Shown: in pieces, positions 48,901 to 60,999 of the stretch
Position numbering within the stretch: the stretch's first letter is position 1
Layout of the letters: each line of letters starts with the position of its first letter
Source of the DNA: Xestospongia bergquistia
Lineage: Eukaryota; Porifera; Demospongiae; Haplosclerida; Petrosiidae
Direction: 5' to 3'
Assembly (NCBI GenBank): GCA_963965975.1
Contig: OZ014414.1
Location: 7,940,230-8,004,229 of the forward strand
DNA: 64,000 nucleotides
The notes under the pieces: generated by a model
The model's database searches: none
What the model saw: only the letters and a program-made list of their open reading frames with translations
What the model was told of the DNA's origin: nothing
Translations under genes and position numbers: made by a program

Positions 48901-51062
48901 AGAATTTTTATCTTTCAAATACTTCCATATCTCATTAGCTAGGGCTTTGTTCTCAACAAATGATCCACTAACGACATCTATAACTGTCTTCCAAGTAACA
49001 GGAGCAGCTGGACTATCTAATTCTTTCCACTTTTGAAGGACATGTTGAAGTTTTATTTGATTAGACATTTTAATATATTTAGCCAATCCCTCAAGGTAAT
49101 TAAAACCCACATGTAGACCATTACCAATTTCACGCCATCTTGTATCAATAGAAACTAGTTGTTCTAAAACATCATCTGTTGTGGTGAGTTTTTCAACTAA
49201 TAAAATTATAGAAAAGGATCATTTTGTTATATAATAATAACTTACATAATAAATGAAAATCACTAAACTCCTCAGTACAGCTATCATTTCCTACTACCTG
49301 TTTCTGACTACCTAATAATTATTGATCATGTAATAACACAACAGATAGTACAAGTTATATTTACATTTACTTATGTCAAATTGGCTTGAATCAGTTATGT
49401 TATCGGGTTCTAAAGTTAATGTGGAAGAATCTTCTAGCTCTTTGTATCTTTTCTGAACTGGAGTAATAGGAGTATCTTCAATCTCTTTAGGTCTTTTCCT
49501 CCGTGAATCATGCAAGAAAGAATCTTCAACAAAAATGAGTACAAAATGACACTACAAATAGTGGAACCTAGTTCTCTTAACAAACAACAAACTTCATGAA
49601 GAGCATAAAGTTCATTAATACAGACATAATTATGATGTGTGTTCCCAACTACATTCCATTACATACAATACTTGCATGCTCTCTGAAATATAGAAAGCTC
49701 TGTATTCTAATATATTGAACAATTTTCATTGGATGGATGCTTATAAACACTAAAAATGGGTGTGCCTTATGGTAGCTATAAAGTTGTAGCTCTGATCAGT
49801 CAATTTCCATACAGCTTTGTTGTGCATAAATATAGTTAAATTTAATGCTTAAAAATGGCTTGGGATGATACTTGGTCAGGTATGGTCAATATACAATTTA
49901 TGTGTGGTTAAAAAGTTAGTCTATTAATCTAGTCCAATGATTATAGACAGTCTTTATATATCATCTTTGATGTTCATAACTTAACTAACTTGTAACAGTA
50001 GAATTTTTATCTTTCAAATACTTCCATATCTCATTAGCTAGGGCTTTGTTCTCAACAAATGATCCACCAACGACATCTATAACTGTCTTCCAAGTAACTG
50101 GAGCAGCTGGACTATCTAATTCTTTCCACTTTTGAAGGACATGTTGAAGTCTTATTTGATTAGACATTGTAATATCTTTAGCCAATCCCTCAAGGTAATT
50201 AAAACCCACACGTAGACCATTACCAATTTCACGCCATCTTGTACCAATAGAAACTAGTTGTTCTAAAACATCATCTGTTGTGGTGAGTTTTTCAACTAAT
50301 AAAATTATAGAAAAGGATCATTTTGTTATATAATAATAACTTACATAATAAATGAAAATCACTAAACTCCTCAGTATAGTTATCATTTCCTACTACCTGT
50401 TCCTGACTACCTAATAATTGTTGATCATGTGATAACACAACAGGTAGTACGAGTTATATTTACATTTATAATACCTGTATCATTTGTGTCATTAGGTTCT
50501 GAAGTTAGTGTGGAAGAATATTTGCATCTATTCAGCACTAGAGTAAATGAAGAAAGATATTTAGACTTTTTAGATCTTTTCCTTTGTTTAGGCATGGAAA
50601 TACACGAGGAAAAACCTTAAAAAAACAAGTATAAAGCATCGCAGTATATTTTGAAGGTAGCCTGTACCTTCATCCTTAGATATTGTACCTTTAGATTTTG
50701 AAACACTTATAAGTGAGGAAGTATCTGTTGACTCTTTTGATATTTTCTTTTGTTTAGGTGAATACTCTTTTATCCCTTTTGACCTCCTAAATCCAAAGGA
50801 AGCATCTCTAGATCTTTTCCTCATTTGAAGCGTTGAAGGATGAAGTGAGGAAGCATCTTTAACTAGACAAATATAATTAGTATATACTTGGATGTATGGA
50901 GCCTATACCTTTTATCTCTTTGTGTCTTTTCTGAACTGAAATAAATGAAGAATTTTCAATCTCTTTAGGTCTTTTCCTCAAAGGATTGTTTGATGTCAAT
51001 TCTATTGAAGTAAATAGATAAAACTCCTGCTTCTTATACCATCTCTCAATTATTATTGTCAT
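45951..51062 (-). CDS. NLR-C: linker - Death - linker - Death - NACHT - LRR, no 2A leader found
   Basis: Possible exons in 5'-3' order: 50909-51062 (ATG at 51062 reading through the acceptor used in NLR-A), 50668-50862, 50475-50615, 50345-50410, 49990-50295 (Death), 49371-49523, 49246-49311, 48891-49196 (Death), 45951-48352. The sum is 3789 nt, in frame, 1262 aa. The NACHT-LRR exon is uninterrupted: GAPGSGKT, ILLDGFDEL, VMVTSRPW, FLHLSIQEYLAAYYIS, LRRs (LDLSSNAITSTGIGHL, LNLSMNEIDNDGCDKL). Two near-identical Death exons (RWREIGNG, NYLEGLAK) come from a ~1-kb tandem duplication. The donor of the upstream Death copy is weak (gttagt). The leader/2A and first Death exons seen in A, B and D are absent; the sequence upstream of 51401 is a transposon followed by unrelated DNA. 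The 5' end is uncertain. Confidence 0.7.
48440..50465. repeat. ~1.1-kb tandem duplication inside NLR-C
   Basis: ctacaaatagtggaacctas begins at 48442 and 49553. Both copies continue through the intron, Death exon and small linker exon with a few per cent difference (for example ataacttac kept at 48882 but lost at 49981). Copy 1 ends after the linker exon 49371-49523 and copy 2 runs into exon 50475-50615. Confidence 0.92.
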
Positions 51063-51400
51063 ACAATTATGAATATACTAGAGATCTTTACAGTCATATA
51101 TAGTTCTAGAAAAGCTTCTTTCACTACATGATATAAACACTATATGACATTGATGCTGATGAAACTCCCAACAACTAAATGGTTGGATAACTAGAACACT
51201 AGATCACACAAATCAAGACGTTTAAACATTTTGATAATGCATGAGGCAAATGGATATTGTTCTGTAGTATCTATATTGTACCATCATTCAATTCCAATTT
51301 TCACAAATTGCCAAAAATAACAATGTACATTACTAGTTTGTTTTAACAGTACACTAGCAAAGACCTCCAAATTATGATAGTTGGTATGTACAGCATGATC

Positions 51401-52078
51401 CACCGGTGGATCCAGAGTGTAAAAATAGAGGGGTGCACAGACCGAGCGTAGCGTGTGCCAAAATTTTAAACTCTAATAAATATTCATAACTATTTATTAT
51501 TCATAGTGCACCCTTTTAATTGTAAGGTGTGGTTGCAAGAATTTGCTATGAATATACTTAAAGTAATAATTATGTACCACAGGTATGTCTGAATGATTGA
51601 CTATGAATAATTATTATAGAATGTGCCTGTGCACCTCTAGCCTAGTACCCTGCGATAGAAAAGAAAGCCTGGTAACTACTGTTTGCACATCCGTTTAATT
51701 TCCACAGATTTTTTGGAAAATAGTATACTCTAGGAATCCTCCGTTAACTATGACGTTAAATTCTTTTTACCGCAATGTCAGATTAGCTACTTGTAGTACA
51801 GTTATTCGCAAACCCCAATTGTTTTGCATCCCAACAGCACTGAACAAGTTTGTTGCTCTTTGGCTTCCACTAAATCTCTGCACAACCGACAAACTCGACT
51901 AGATGTAGTGCATAAACGTCGTCAATATAAACCCAGCCCATCAATTCGTCATTTAATTTAAATGTGTCATTTGATGTCAACATTTTCAATAATTACGCGC
52001 ATGCGCAAGCAGTAGTTTCTTGTGAAAGCCTGGGTACGAGGCTAGTGCACCCTAGGCACCACCCTAGATCCGCCGGTG
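51401..52078. mobile_element. Second copy of the ATGATC-flanked DNA transposon
   Basis: Inverted ends CACCGGTGGATC / GATCCGCCGGTG (11 of 12 bases pair), flanks ATGATC at 51395-51400 and 52079-52084. About 95% like 36261-36919 by eye. The left flank is shared with NLR-A, but the right flank is different sequence, so a rearrangement breakpoint lies at or just beyond its right end. Confidence 0.85.
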
Positions 52079-52135
52079 ATGATCTACAGCTCGTAGCAGG
52101 GCAACTATTGCATTTTCTACAGATTGAGAACATTG

Positions 52136-52705
52136 CTACTTTTGTATATTTGCTAATACTTCATTAGAAATAATACCCTCATCATGTAGTAACTGTGCTA
52201 CCCTAACAAGATATTTAAGAGATTGAGAGAGAGTACCATAATGACAATGTAAAATTTCACTGGCCAGGAAAACTTGCTCTATGAAATACAATTTAATAAA
52301 TATATATATATCAACCACTATACATATACCACTAGAATCAGATTTTTATAGATAATTCATATAAGCATTACACTTATTGATATTTCACTCACTGGAAGAA
52401 CTACAATATTTTTTCAAAGTCTCCTCGTACTTATGAGCAATAGTGTTTTCTTCAATGAGCTCTTTCCTCAAAGCATCTATCACTTGTCTTCTGGTAGCAT
52501 AAGGGTTAGCGTCTAACCATAGCTCAAACATTTTGGTCATTTTGGATGCAGAGCTATCTGGTAGCTTGTGAATATCTTTTAACTTCTTATGATCAATGTC
52601 AAGCTGGATTCCCAACTGGTACCAGTTATCACCAATGCAAATATTTTCACATAATTCTTCAAGAGTTGGTCTCTCTTTTAATATTTTCTCAAATCTTTCA
52701 TCCAT
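52136..52705 (-). CDS. Small Death-domain protein, two exons, 151 aa
   Basis: Exons 52393-52705 and 52136-52278, joined at a phase-1 GT-AG intron (donor gtgagt, acceptor tttcatag), 456 nt. Residues about 12-100 form a Death domain: LEELCENICIGDNWYQLGIQ, KKLKDIHKL, MTKMFELWLDANPYATRRQV, then DALRKELIEENTIAHKYEETLKKY. The second exon (YLVRVAQLLHDEGIISNEVL) is helical and unrecognised. It may be an adaptor-like partner of the NLRs, or the relic 5' part of another NLR; its phase at the 3' end does not suit the NLR-C exons. Start taken as the first Met before the domain. Confidence 0.6.
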
Positions 52706-52730
52706 TGCTGCTTTGCCAAAAGTAGTATGG

Positions 52731-53858
52731 TGATCTTTATGTGTGTACCTTATTATATGAGCTGCGATGACCACACACAACTTAATAAGATTCATAAGCC
52801 ACACCAAATACATATGAATGTCACAGGTTGGTAAGAACCTTACCAGAATGTCTGAGAAATAGATTTAAAAACATTCATTTAAATATCAAAACAATATAAT
52901 TATTATCTTGGCTATTTTTTGTTGTAGCAGCCATAGTTGTTTAGATAAAGCAAAATTTATAGTTGGGTTGTTGATTAAATACTAGGTGTTTGGGAGGTCT
53001 TTGACACCTTATGTATAATTACATTATATTGAATTTTCACACCATCATATATAAATAGTTTTATTTGGTGCTAGAACAACAAATAAATAATACTTTGGTG
53101 ATCTTTATGTGTGTACCTTATTATATGAGCTGCGATGACTACACACAACTTAATAAGATTCATAAGCCACACCAAATACATATGAATGTCACAAGTTGGT
53201 AGAAACCTTCATAAGACACCAGAATGTCTGAGAAATAGATAAAAAATAAAAAAAAAAACATTCATTTAAATATAAAAACAATATATTTTGGCTGTTTTTG
53301 TTGTAGCAGCCATAGTTGTTTAGATAAAGCAAAATTTATAGTTGGGTTGTTGATTAAATACTAGGTGTTTGGGAGGTCTTTGACACCTTATGTATAATTA
53401 CATTATATTGAATTTTCACACCATCATATATAAATAGTTTTATTTGGTGCTAGAACAACAAATAAATAATACTTTGGTGATCTTTATGTGTGTACCTTAT
53501 TATATGAGCTGCGATGACTACACACAACTTAATAAGATTCATAAGCCACACCAAATACATATGAATGTCACAAGTTGGTAGAAACCTTCATAAGACACCA
53601 GAATGTCTGAGAAATAGATAAAAAATAAAAAAAAAAAACATTCATTTAAATATAAAAACAATATATTTTGGCTGTTTTTGTTGTAGCAGCCATAGTTGTT
53701 TAGATAAAGCAAAATTTATAGTTGGGTTGTTGATTAAATACTAGGTGTTTGGGAGGTCTTTGACACCTTATGTATAATTACATTATATTGAATTTTCACA
53801 CCATCATATATAAATAGTTTTATTTGGTGATAGAACAACAAATAAATAATACTTTGGG
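52731..53858. repeat. Three tandem copies (368, 380, 380 bp) upstream of the Death-domain gene
   Basis: tgatctttatgtgtgtacct starts at 52731, 53099 and 53479. Copies two and three are almost identical, including an a-rich run, while copy one differs by a few indels. The first copy overlaps the 5' leader of the Death-domain gene on the minus strand, so its upstream region is present three times. Confidence 0.95.
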
Positions 53859-54149
53859 TGGAGCTCATTCTATTGGTTATATTTCTAATATAGCTATATT
53901 TCCAGACCTATATGATTTATAAACAATACCTACAATGTTACCAGTAGTTCATGTAAACTGTTGTAAATGTATTAGTAGAAACAAACATAATTTAATAAAT
54001 GATTTATACACATTGTAAATATTAACAGTAAATACAACTATATAACAATAAGTTATCAGTGTAACTGGTTATGTTAAAATCATTTATCAAGCAAAAAAGT
54101 GGAACAATAACAATTATGATTGTCTTCCTTTTATTACAAAAGTTCACTA
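53859..54149. other. Non-coding spacer
   Basis: AT-rich. Nothing recognised between the tandem repeats and the NLR fragment. Confidence 0.4.
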
Positions 54150-55001
54150 GTTCTGTGTACAGTTGAGTCAATGTCTTTGGAACATTTTCAAATGAACCTG
54201 ATTGACGAAACACGTCCACTACTATTGCACAATTGAGAGTTATGTACATGACAGAACGAATGTAGAGATATCTTTGAAGGTATTGCTAGAAAGTATTGTC
54301 TGATTCAATATGAAAAACCTGTGTGATATATTTATCAACATTCCCCCTAGAGAACACAACTTTTTTATGTTCTGAGATATACAGTGATTGTATTATTGGT
54401 AGTCTGCTAGTAACAATTACAGAAGCTAAAGGTATGAGTTTACCAGTAAATAGTTTCATGAAAAATGATTGTTCCTTCTCTTGTTCTCAGGACATTCATC
54501 AAAGCCATTCAAAAGTATATTCTCCGTGAGCACCAGTCATTTCTTTATAGAGATCTGCAGAGCTATTTGGGAAGAGATCAGCTATTGTTAATGCCTCATG
54601 AGCCTCTGGATCTCATAGTTGTAACAATGATAATACTGAGTATTGTTGTAAGATCTCTCCTTTAGCCCAACGACTACATACTTCCAAAGAAAACATAGTT
54701 TTACCAGATCCTGGAGCACCCTCTACAAAATTACATTGAGGTTGTCTACCATCTTTCAGATTAGCTAAGTCAGTAAATGTCATTATAGTTTTAGTTCCCT
54801 CAACATAATCAATGTCACCTTGAATTATATGTCATACAAAACATTCAATTCATCTTGGGTAACCCCTGCTTTTTCAATCCACGGTAAATTGATGTAAGCA
54901 TTCATTAACACTGGAGGCCATTTTGGATACCTTTGTGAATCTTTCGTAAATAAATTTCCCTGAGATACTCAGCATAAAACTGAACTAATTGAGATAATAC
55001 C
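54150..55001 (-). pseudogene. NLR fragment E: degenerate NACHT region
   Basis: Matches the 5' part of the NACHT exon, nearest to NLR-D. ccagatcctggagcaccctc (Walker A region, about 54705) and aacccctgctttttcaatcc are recognisable, and the 3' end keeps LNCAIVVDVFRQSGSFENVP. Several indels and stops break the frame (for example around 54290 and 54490), and nothing of the winged-helix or LRR part follows. Confidence 0.85.
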
Positions 55002-55670
55002 ATTATTTTCCATAGCAATTTATGAAAATAGAATAAATAAAATATGACAAAGTAAATGTACAGCCATTACATATTTTTATAATTTTGCAAACTAAACAAG
55101 ATTTCCCTTGTACATATATCTTAAATCTGGAAATTTCATCTGATTAGTGGATTATAAAGCTAGTAATTTGTGACTAACGGTTGGATTTTATGTTTATAAT
55201 GTACATTTGTATATAATGAACCTGCTGTAATGTATGTGTGGGTGAGGTTACAATTGTCTGTATGTGTGGATAAGTAACTATCACCACTAAAAGGATATAC
55301 CAATATCATACTCCATTATATTGCTATGTCTAACATTATCAATAAGTCAAGAAGGCTAGCAACTAATTATAGCGAGTAGATAGCATGGAGTCTTGTGTTC
55401 ACACTCACTTGCTGTATCAGCACTTTACCAATCAATAGGTGCACATTAAAACACATGTATGTATGTGGTTATACAGATTTTATGATGGAAACTGTTTACA
55501 TAATGTTAGAACTAATAATGATTTTATAAAGAATGTAAATAGTCAGTTCCATAGGACAATAGTAATTAAACCTGTATCATGTTTACTATTAGTTTGCATC
55601 ATAAAATAATACTTAATTGATAGCACAAAACATGTAACTTTATCCACAAAGAAATATATAGACATCATAC

Positions 55671-55815
55671 CCTTAGGAAGTTCTTTAATCTCTTCAAGTT
55701 TATCTTTCAAAGGCATTGAAGGATGTGTGGAAGTATCTTTAATGAAATGATAATTAGAAAGAAATGATTGATTCATTATTAGTACCTAAATGTTGTTTCA
55801 ACTTAGTAGTATGTG
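55671..55815 (-). pseudogene. NLR fragment E: linker exon and scrap of Death 1
   Basis: 55671-55736 encodes DTSTHPSMPLKDKLEEIKEL with intact splice signals (cattaaag before, ggtatg after), clearly paired with NLR-D exon 60296-60361. At about 55785-55815 a short match to the end of the Death 1 exon (tttcaacttagtag) remains. With the NACHT scrap at 54.1-55.0 kb this is the wreck of a D-type NLR. Confidence 0.75.
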
Positions 55816-55819
55816 TATG

Positions 55820-56254
55820 TACTATGTACTAGTCCTATAGATACCAATAGTATCACAGTTAAACTTGTTATTTCTGATCAATTGCTGCATCCTGTTTTGT
55901 TAATACTTGTAGTTCTGAAATTAAAGTGAGTGATAGACAGTAACAGTTAGTCCAATAACATAGTTATAGTGATCTAGCACATTCAGTTTAACAGGACTTC
56001 AAAATTTGTCTCAGTTCAGCTTATTAACTAGCAATGGTTCAACAGAATTCAAGGCTAAATATGTAGTATATTGGAATAGCATTATTAACATTGCAAATTT
56101 ACTGTTTTATACTAACGTTCATTTGCTTTTAAATTACAGAATACAAATGATAAGAATAACATAACAGTACAAGAAGATTAGGAATAACTATATGCTTTCA
56201 AAAATATTAAGTATAAATGAACAGAGTGAGGATTTAAGGACAAAATTCAGTTGG
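55820..56254. other. Spacer downstream of NLR-D
   Basis: No coding signal. It contains the NLR-D 3' flank on the minus strand. Confidence 0.4.
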
Positions 56255-59200
56255 CTACTGGCAACTATAAGCAATTGTTTTAGAAAAAGATATGCTGGGG
56301 GCACTTGTTGTAAAAGTTGGAAAATTAAAACACACTCTTGAATCGTTAATCTGACCATAATATGTTCTAGGTAAAAGCAGCCATTGAATAATTTGGTTTT
56401 CTTTAAGACTTTCAGCTAGTCTTAAGACATTATTCTTACTCAATCTGATATCACGAACATTCAAACGTTTAATACTACGATTTTCTTTAATGAGATCAAT
56501 CAAATCAGTGTCCTGTTCTCTTAGAAAAGCCTCCCTAATAGTGAGGACTCTCAGGTTTTTTAATGATGTCAATAATTGGTACTCTTCTTCACTTGGTGAT
56601 GATAACTTCAAACTAAAATCTGGAAGATTTGCAAGAGCTTTAAGTAAATTAATATGACCACCAGAATTAATATTGCTTTTGTGAATTTTCAAAGAGTTCA
56701 ACTGAGGCAAGAGAGGAATAAATTCAGCTAATTTGTCACACCCTTCATTACCAAGACTACTGTGTGAAAGATTAATGTAAGTAAAATACTGCCACAAAGA
56801 AGATGGAAGTGTCATAAAATGCTCAATACCAATAGAAGTGATATTAGAATGCTTAAGATTTAGTGCATTAATAAGACAAGAAACTTTGTTTTGGGCATTG
56901 ATACCAGCACATAACATTTCAAAATGCTCATCATTAAGAAACTCTCTTTCAAACATTAATTTCCATTTCAGTTTAGTGAGTGCTAAATATGATCCAATAA
57001 CATACATATCAGAGGGTAACAGGCGTTTTTCACATGAACATGTAATATCGTTGTCTATTGATTGTCCTGACAAAGTGGTTTTCTGAGACTCGTAGTGACA
57101 ATGAAGCATATGGATATCATCTTGTTGCCATGACCAATCAAAGTTACATGTTTTAGTCAAGCCACAAAAAAACTTCTCCACTTTTAACTCACCTCGCAAT
57201 GGATTAAAACCTATTAATGAAATGTGATATGCTGCTAAATATTCTTGTATTGATAAATGGAGAAAATTATAGCTATAAGACTAACCACAACTAATGTGAA
57301 TATGTTCTACTTTCTGCATTAAATCAAAACATTCAAAATATGCAGGAAGATGGTTGAAAACTAGCTGTTTTTTCTCAATACCTTCATAAGCTACCTGACA
57401 TAAAGAAAGGAACTGCTGATAAACTTTATTTGGTAAATCTGTCTTAAAATCATTACCAAGATACCAATTCTTCTCTTTGTATATTGGATGACATTTAAGA
57501 TAACGTAAAAGCGCTGTCTTCACTAATTTAGTGTAGAGTTGAGTCAATGTCTTTGGAGCACCTTCAATTGAACCTGATTCACAAAACACTTGAACTACTA
57601 TAGCACAGTTTAGAGGTATGTACATGACAGAACGTATGTAAGGATATCGTTTAAGGTATTTCTTGAATTTAGATCGCTCTGTTTTATCTGGAAAAGCTTG
57701 TGTGACATATGTATCAACATTCTCCCAAGTGAATCCAATTATTTCAATGTGTTGAGATATATAGCGTCTGTATCTCCGCACAAAATTATTAGTAGCCCAG
57801 GGTCTGCTAGTAACAATTACTGTAGCTAAAGGCAAGAGTTCACCAGTAAGTAACTTCATGAAAAATGATTGTTCCCTCCTCTTGTCCTCAGGAAGTTCAT
57901 CAAAACCATCCAAAAGTATGCAACAGCTTTCTCCACAAGCATCAACCATATTTTTAAGGAGATCTGCAGAACCATTTGGGAAGAGATCAGCTATTGTTGA
58001 TGCTTCATGAACTTTTGGATCTCGTAGTTGTAACAATGATAATACTGAGTATTGTTGTAAGATATTTTCTTTAGCCCAAAGACTACATACCTCCCAAGAA
58101 AACATAGTTTTACCAGATCCTGGAGCACCCTCTACAACAATACATTGTGGTTGTCTACCATCTTTTAGATTAGCTAAGTCAGCAAATGTCATTTTAGTCT
58201 TAGATCCCTCAACATAGTCAATGTCACCTTGGATTATATGTTCATACATAACATTCGATTCACCTATTGTAAACCCTGTTTTATCAATCCACAGTAAATT
58301 GATGAAAGCATTCATTAACACTGGAGGCCATTTTGGATACCTTTTGTGAATCTCTCGTAAATAAAGTTTCCTGAGATATTTAGCATAAGACTGAACTGAC
58401 TGAGGTAATACTGCAAAATATGAAAATAGCAAATTATGAAAATATGAAAATAAAAATAAATAAATAAGACATACTAGATGCATACCAATTACACATTTTT
58501 ATAATTTTGCAAACTACACAACATTTCATGTTCCCTTGTAGATATATCTTAAATTTAATTGTTTTTATCTAATTATATTCTTACAGTTTTATAGATATTT
58601 ATAATTTACAAAGTACAATTTCTATTTATTCAATAGTTAATGAAGCCGCTACAGCCACTCTGTGCTAATATATCAAGCTAGACCCTCCTTTTTGCTGACG
58701 TCAAGCAAAGAAATTTAATTAATTACAATAAATAAAATGATGAAGTTACACAGATACCTTTATTCTCACTTTTCATTATGCATGGCTACATTTGAAAATC
58801 AACACACTTTAAAACTCATGTTTTAAAAATGTTAAAAGTAAAAGGTTTTCTTTTAAAAATAAAGCATTATCATTTTGTAAAATGTCACATCACATCACTT
58901 ACAATATAGTAATCAAATCTACAGAAGCTGCAGACAGACATTCCAATTCCTATTTCCTATTTCTTCCACAAACCTTCACGTATTTTGAAAGTTCCAATTA
59001 ACAACCCAGTTGATGGGGTCCAGTTCTTTATTCCTTATTCTATTCTTGATACATGCACAATTTCTAATTTTAATTAGGCTTTTCTTGTTACTTAATAAAA
59101 CACAGAGTGTGAATACAATGAGCCATCTCTTAGAATCAAGCATCAGCGAGATGTTTCCAGTTGGGTTGGGTTCCTGATTTTGGTTATATATTGTAGGTCT

Positions 59201-60983
59201 ATCATACACAGAAACGTAGGACGGACATTCATTTCCGAGTTCTTATTTATGGAAGCCGAGGATGGAGATTCTAACTCCGTATAATTCAGTTTGTTTAAAA
59301 TTGGAAATAGAAATTGGAATGTCCACCCTTGACTTCAATACAAACCTGTATTATGTTTATTTGCACTTTACATCATGCTATCTGTATTACCATAATATTG
59401 GTTAAATCAACCAATCAGTCTTTATTGTGTTAACATTTAGAATAATATTATAATTAATAACAGGTACATTTGCTAAGGTATTATTATAATTCCAAGTAAA
59501 GTAAGACTATACTTGAACACAGTTCAAAGGTCAATTTCACTAGTTAAGGTTAAGACAACAATTTTCATTTCCTATTATAATATTTTTGAGATGAGCTTAC
59601 CAGTTTCCTGTGGAGCAGTTTTGGTGTCTACTTTATGTTGCTTATCTTGACAGTTACCTGTGACAATGACATGATAGAAACGTATACAGTGGAATAAATA
59701 TTATATATAATATGTATATTACTTTGCTGCGTAGAGGCTTGTTCTTTCAAATCTTGGTACATCTTCATAGCTAGAGCATTTTTTTGTACAAGTGGCCCTT
59801 CAACAACATCTATAATTGTCTTCCAATTGACAGGAGACTCTTGACTATCTAAGTCTATCCATTTCTGAAGGACTTGTTCCAGTCTTATTTGATTAGTCGT
59901 GTTAGACTGAGCTAATCCATCAAGGTAATTGGAACTTAGTCTCAAACCATTACCAAGTTCACGCCATCTTGCATCAATAGGAATTAGTTGCTTTAAAATA
60001 TCATGTATTGTAGTAATCTTTTCAACTATAATAATAACAGACAAGGAATCAATGAGTTATATAGTAATTAACTTACATAATAAAGGAAAATCAACAAAGT
60101 CATCAATAGAGCTATCATTTTCAACCAGTAATTCTTGGTTACTTGTAGTGTGTCCAGAACCTAATAAGAAATTAAAAATTTACCGGATAGGAAAATTCTA
60201 ACTAAGTCCATATGCTCTTCAAATAATACATAATTGATGGCACAAACATGTATGTATGTAACTTTTATCAACAATGAAATATGTAGACATCATACCCTTA
60301 GCAAGTTCTTCAATCTCTTCAACTTTTTCTTTCACAGGTATTGAAGGATATGATGAAGTATCTTTAATGAAGTGATAATAAGGAAGAAATGATTAAATTA
60401 AGCCATACCTTCATTATTAATATCTAACAGGTGCTTCAACTTAGCAGCTATATCCTTATCTCCACAATCTTCAACAGCTGAGATAAGGTTTTCCCATGAG
60501 GGGGCAGTACTATTTGTAATCCACCATTGTAAACCTGTTTCTAAAGCAAAGTGGTAGTCTTGATCACTGCTGGCCATTGTCTTGAGCCTACTCCTCTCCT
60601 CCAGTGAGACACCTAGAAGACTAGTGAGTTTAGTCCATTTCTTTTCAACAACAAAACCACTCTTAACAAGAAGTCGTAAAACATTGCTAGAGTTTAATTC
60701 TATTGATCACAGAAATCAAATGAGACAGTTATATGTTGAAATGTTTACCTGTTTTAGGTCCAGGATTGAGTTCAACATCACCTGATAAAATGAGGAGGAG
60801 TAAGAAAAACAACACTAGAGAGAAGGTCAGGTTATCACCAACATCATTTCCCAATTCTCTTAACCATAGTGACTCCATCCAGGTATCCACAGCAGTTCCA
60901 TGTGGCAGACTCTTAGTAGCAGCTGGTATTCGATAACAAACCCATATCCCAATACAAACCCTCCATTGAGAGAGGTCAATCAT
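56255..60983 (-). CDS. NLR-D: 2A leader - Death - linkers - Death - NACHT - LRR, one in-frame stop
   Basis: Exons in 5'-3' order: 60749-60983, 60409-60699, 60296-60361, 60077-60160, 59723-60025, 59601-59657, 56255-58410. The sum is 3192 nt, frame consistent, all boundaries phase 1. Exon 1 starts MIDLSQWRVCIG and ends GDVELNPGPKTG after a hydrophobic run. Death 1: KKWTKLTSLLGVSLEERSRL. Death 2: RWRELGNGLRLSSNYLDGLA. NACHT: GAPGSGKT, ILLDGFDEL, VIVTSRPW. At 57281-57283 a TAG replaces the CAG (Gln) of the other copies in the HISCGQSYSYNF block, at about codon 722 of 1064. The frame is then open again to 56255 with LRRs (LNLKHSNITSIGIEHF). As it stands the product would be Death-NACHT without LRRs. 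It may be a recent nonsense mutation, a polymorphism or a sequencing error. The LRR part is diverged from A and C. Confidence 0.78.
58938..59322. mobile_element. Inverted-repeat element in the NLR-D intron, possible MITE
   Basis: ACATTCCAATTCCTATTTCC (58938-58957) is repeated inverted at 59303-59322 with one mismatch. A further partial copy (gacattcatttccgagttct) lies at about 59225. No clear target duplication and no open frame; a foldback or MITE is likely. Confidence 0.5.
60756..60782 (-). other. 2A motif GDVELNPGP, NLR-D exon 1
   Basis: Same position as in NLR-A and -B, after a hydrophobic run (LVLFFLLLLILS), but with V for I. The sequence before the hydrophobic run is strongly diverged from NLR-A, apart from the first residues (MID-x-x-QWR-x-x-IG). 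Confidence 0.8.
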
Positions 60984-60999
60984 GACTGGATGAAGGCAG

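Larger units (their letters stand above)
28850..52084. repeat. Segmental triplication: MRL 3' exons plus convergent NLR
   Basis: Unit 1: about 28850-37930 (MRL RA-PH exons, then NLR-A). Unit 2: about 37930-44640 (MRL exon copies 39001-40836, then NLR-B). Unit 3: about 44930-52084 (MRL remnants 45081-45680, then NLR-C). Units 1 and 2 are nearly identical base for base over long stretches, for example 29197-31005 against 39023-40830, introns included. Differences are internal deletions, transposon insertions and a tandem duplication in unit 3. Confidence 0.93.

Noticed and set aside
37583-60983. 2A motifs as evidence of integrated picorna-like virus
   Set aside because: No polymerase, capsid or protease sequence is nearby. 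The motif is in an exon spliced in phase to Death domains and repeated with the NLR duplications, so it belongs to the host genes.
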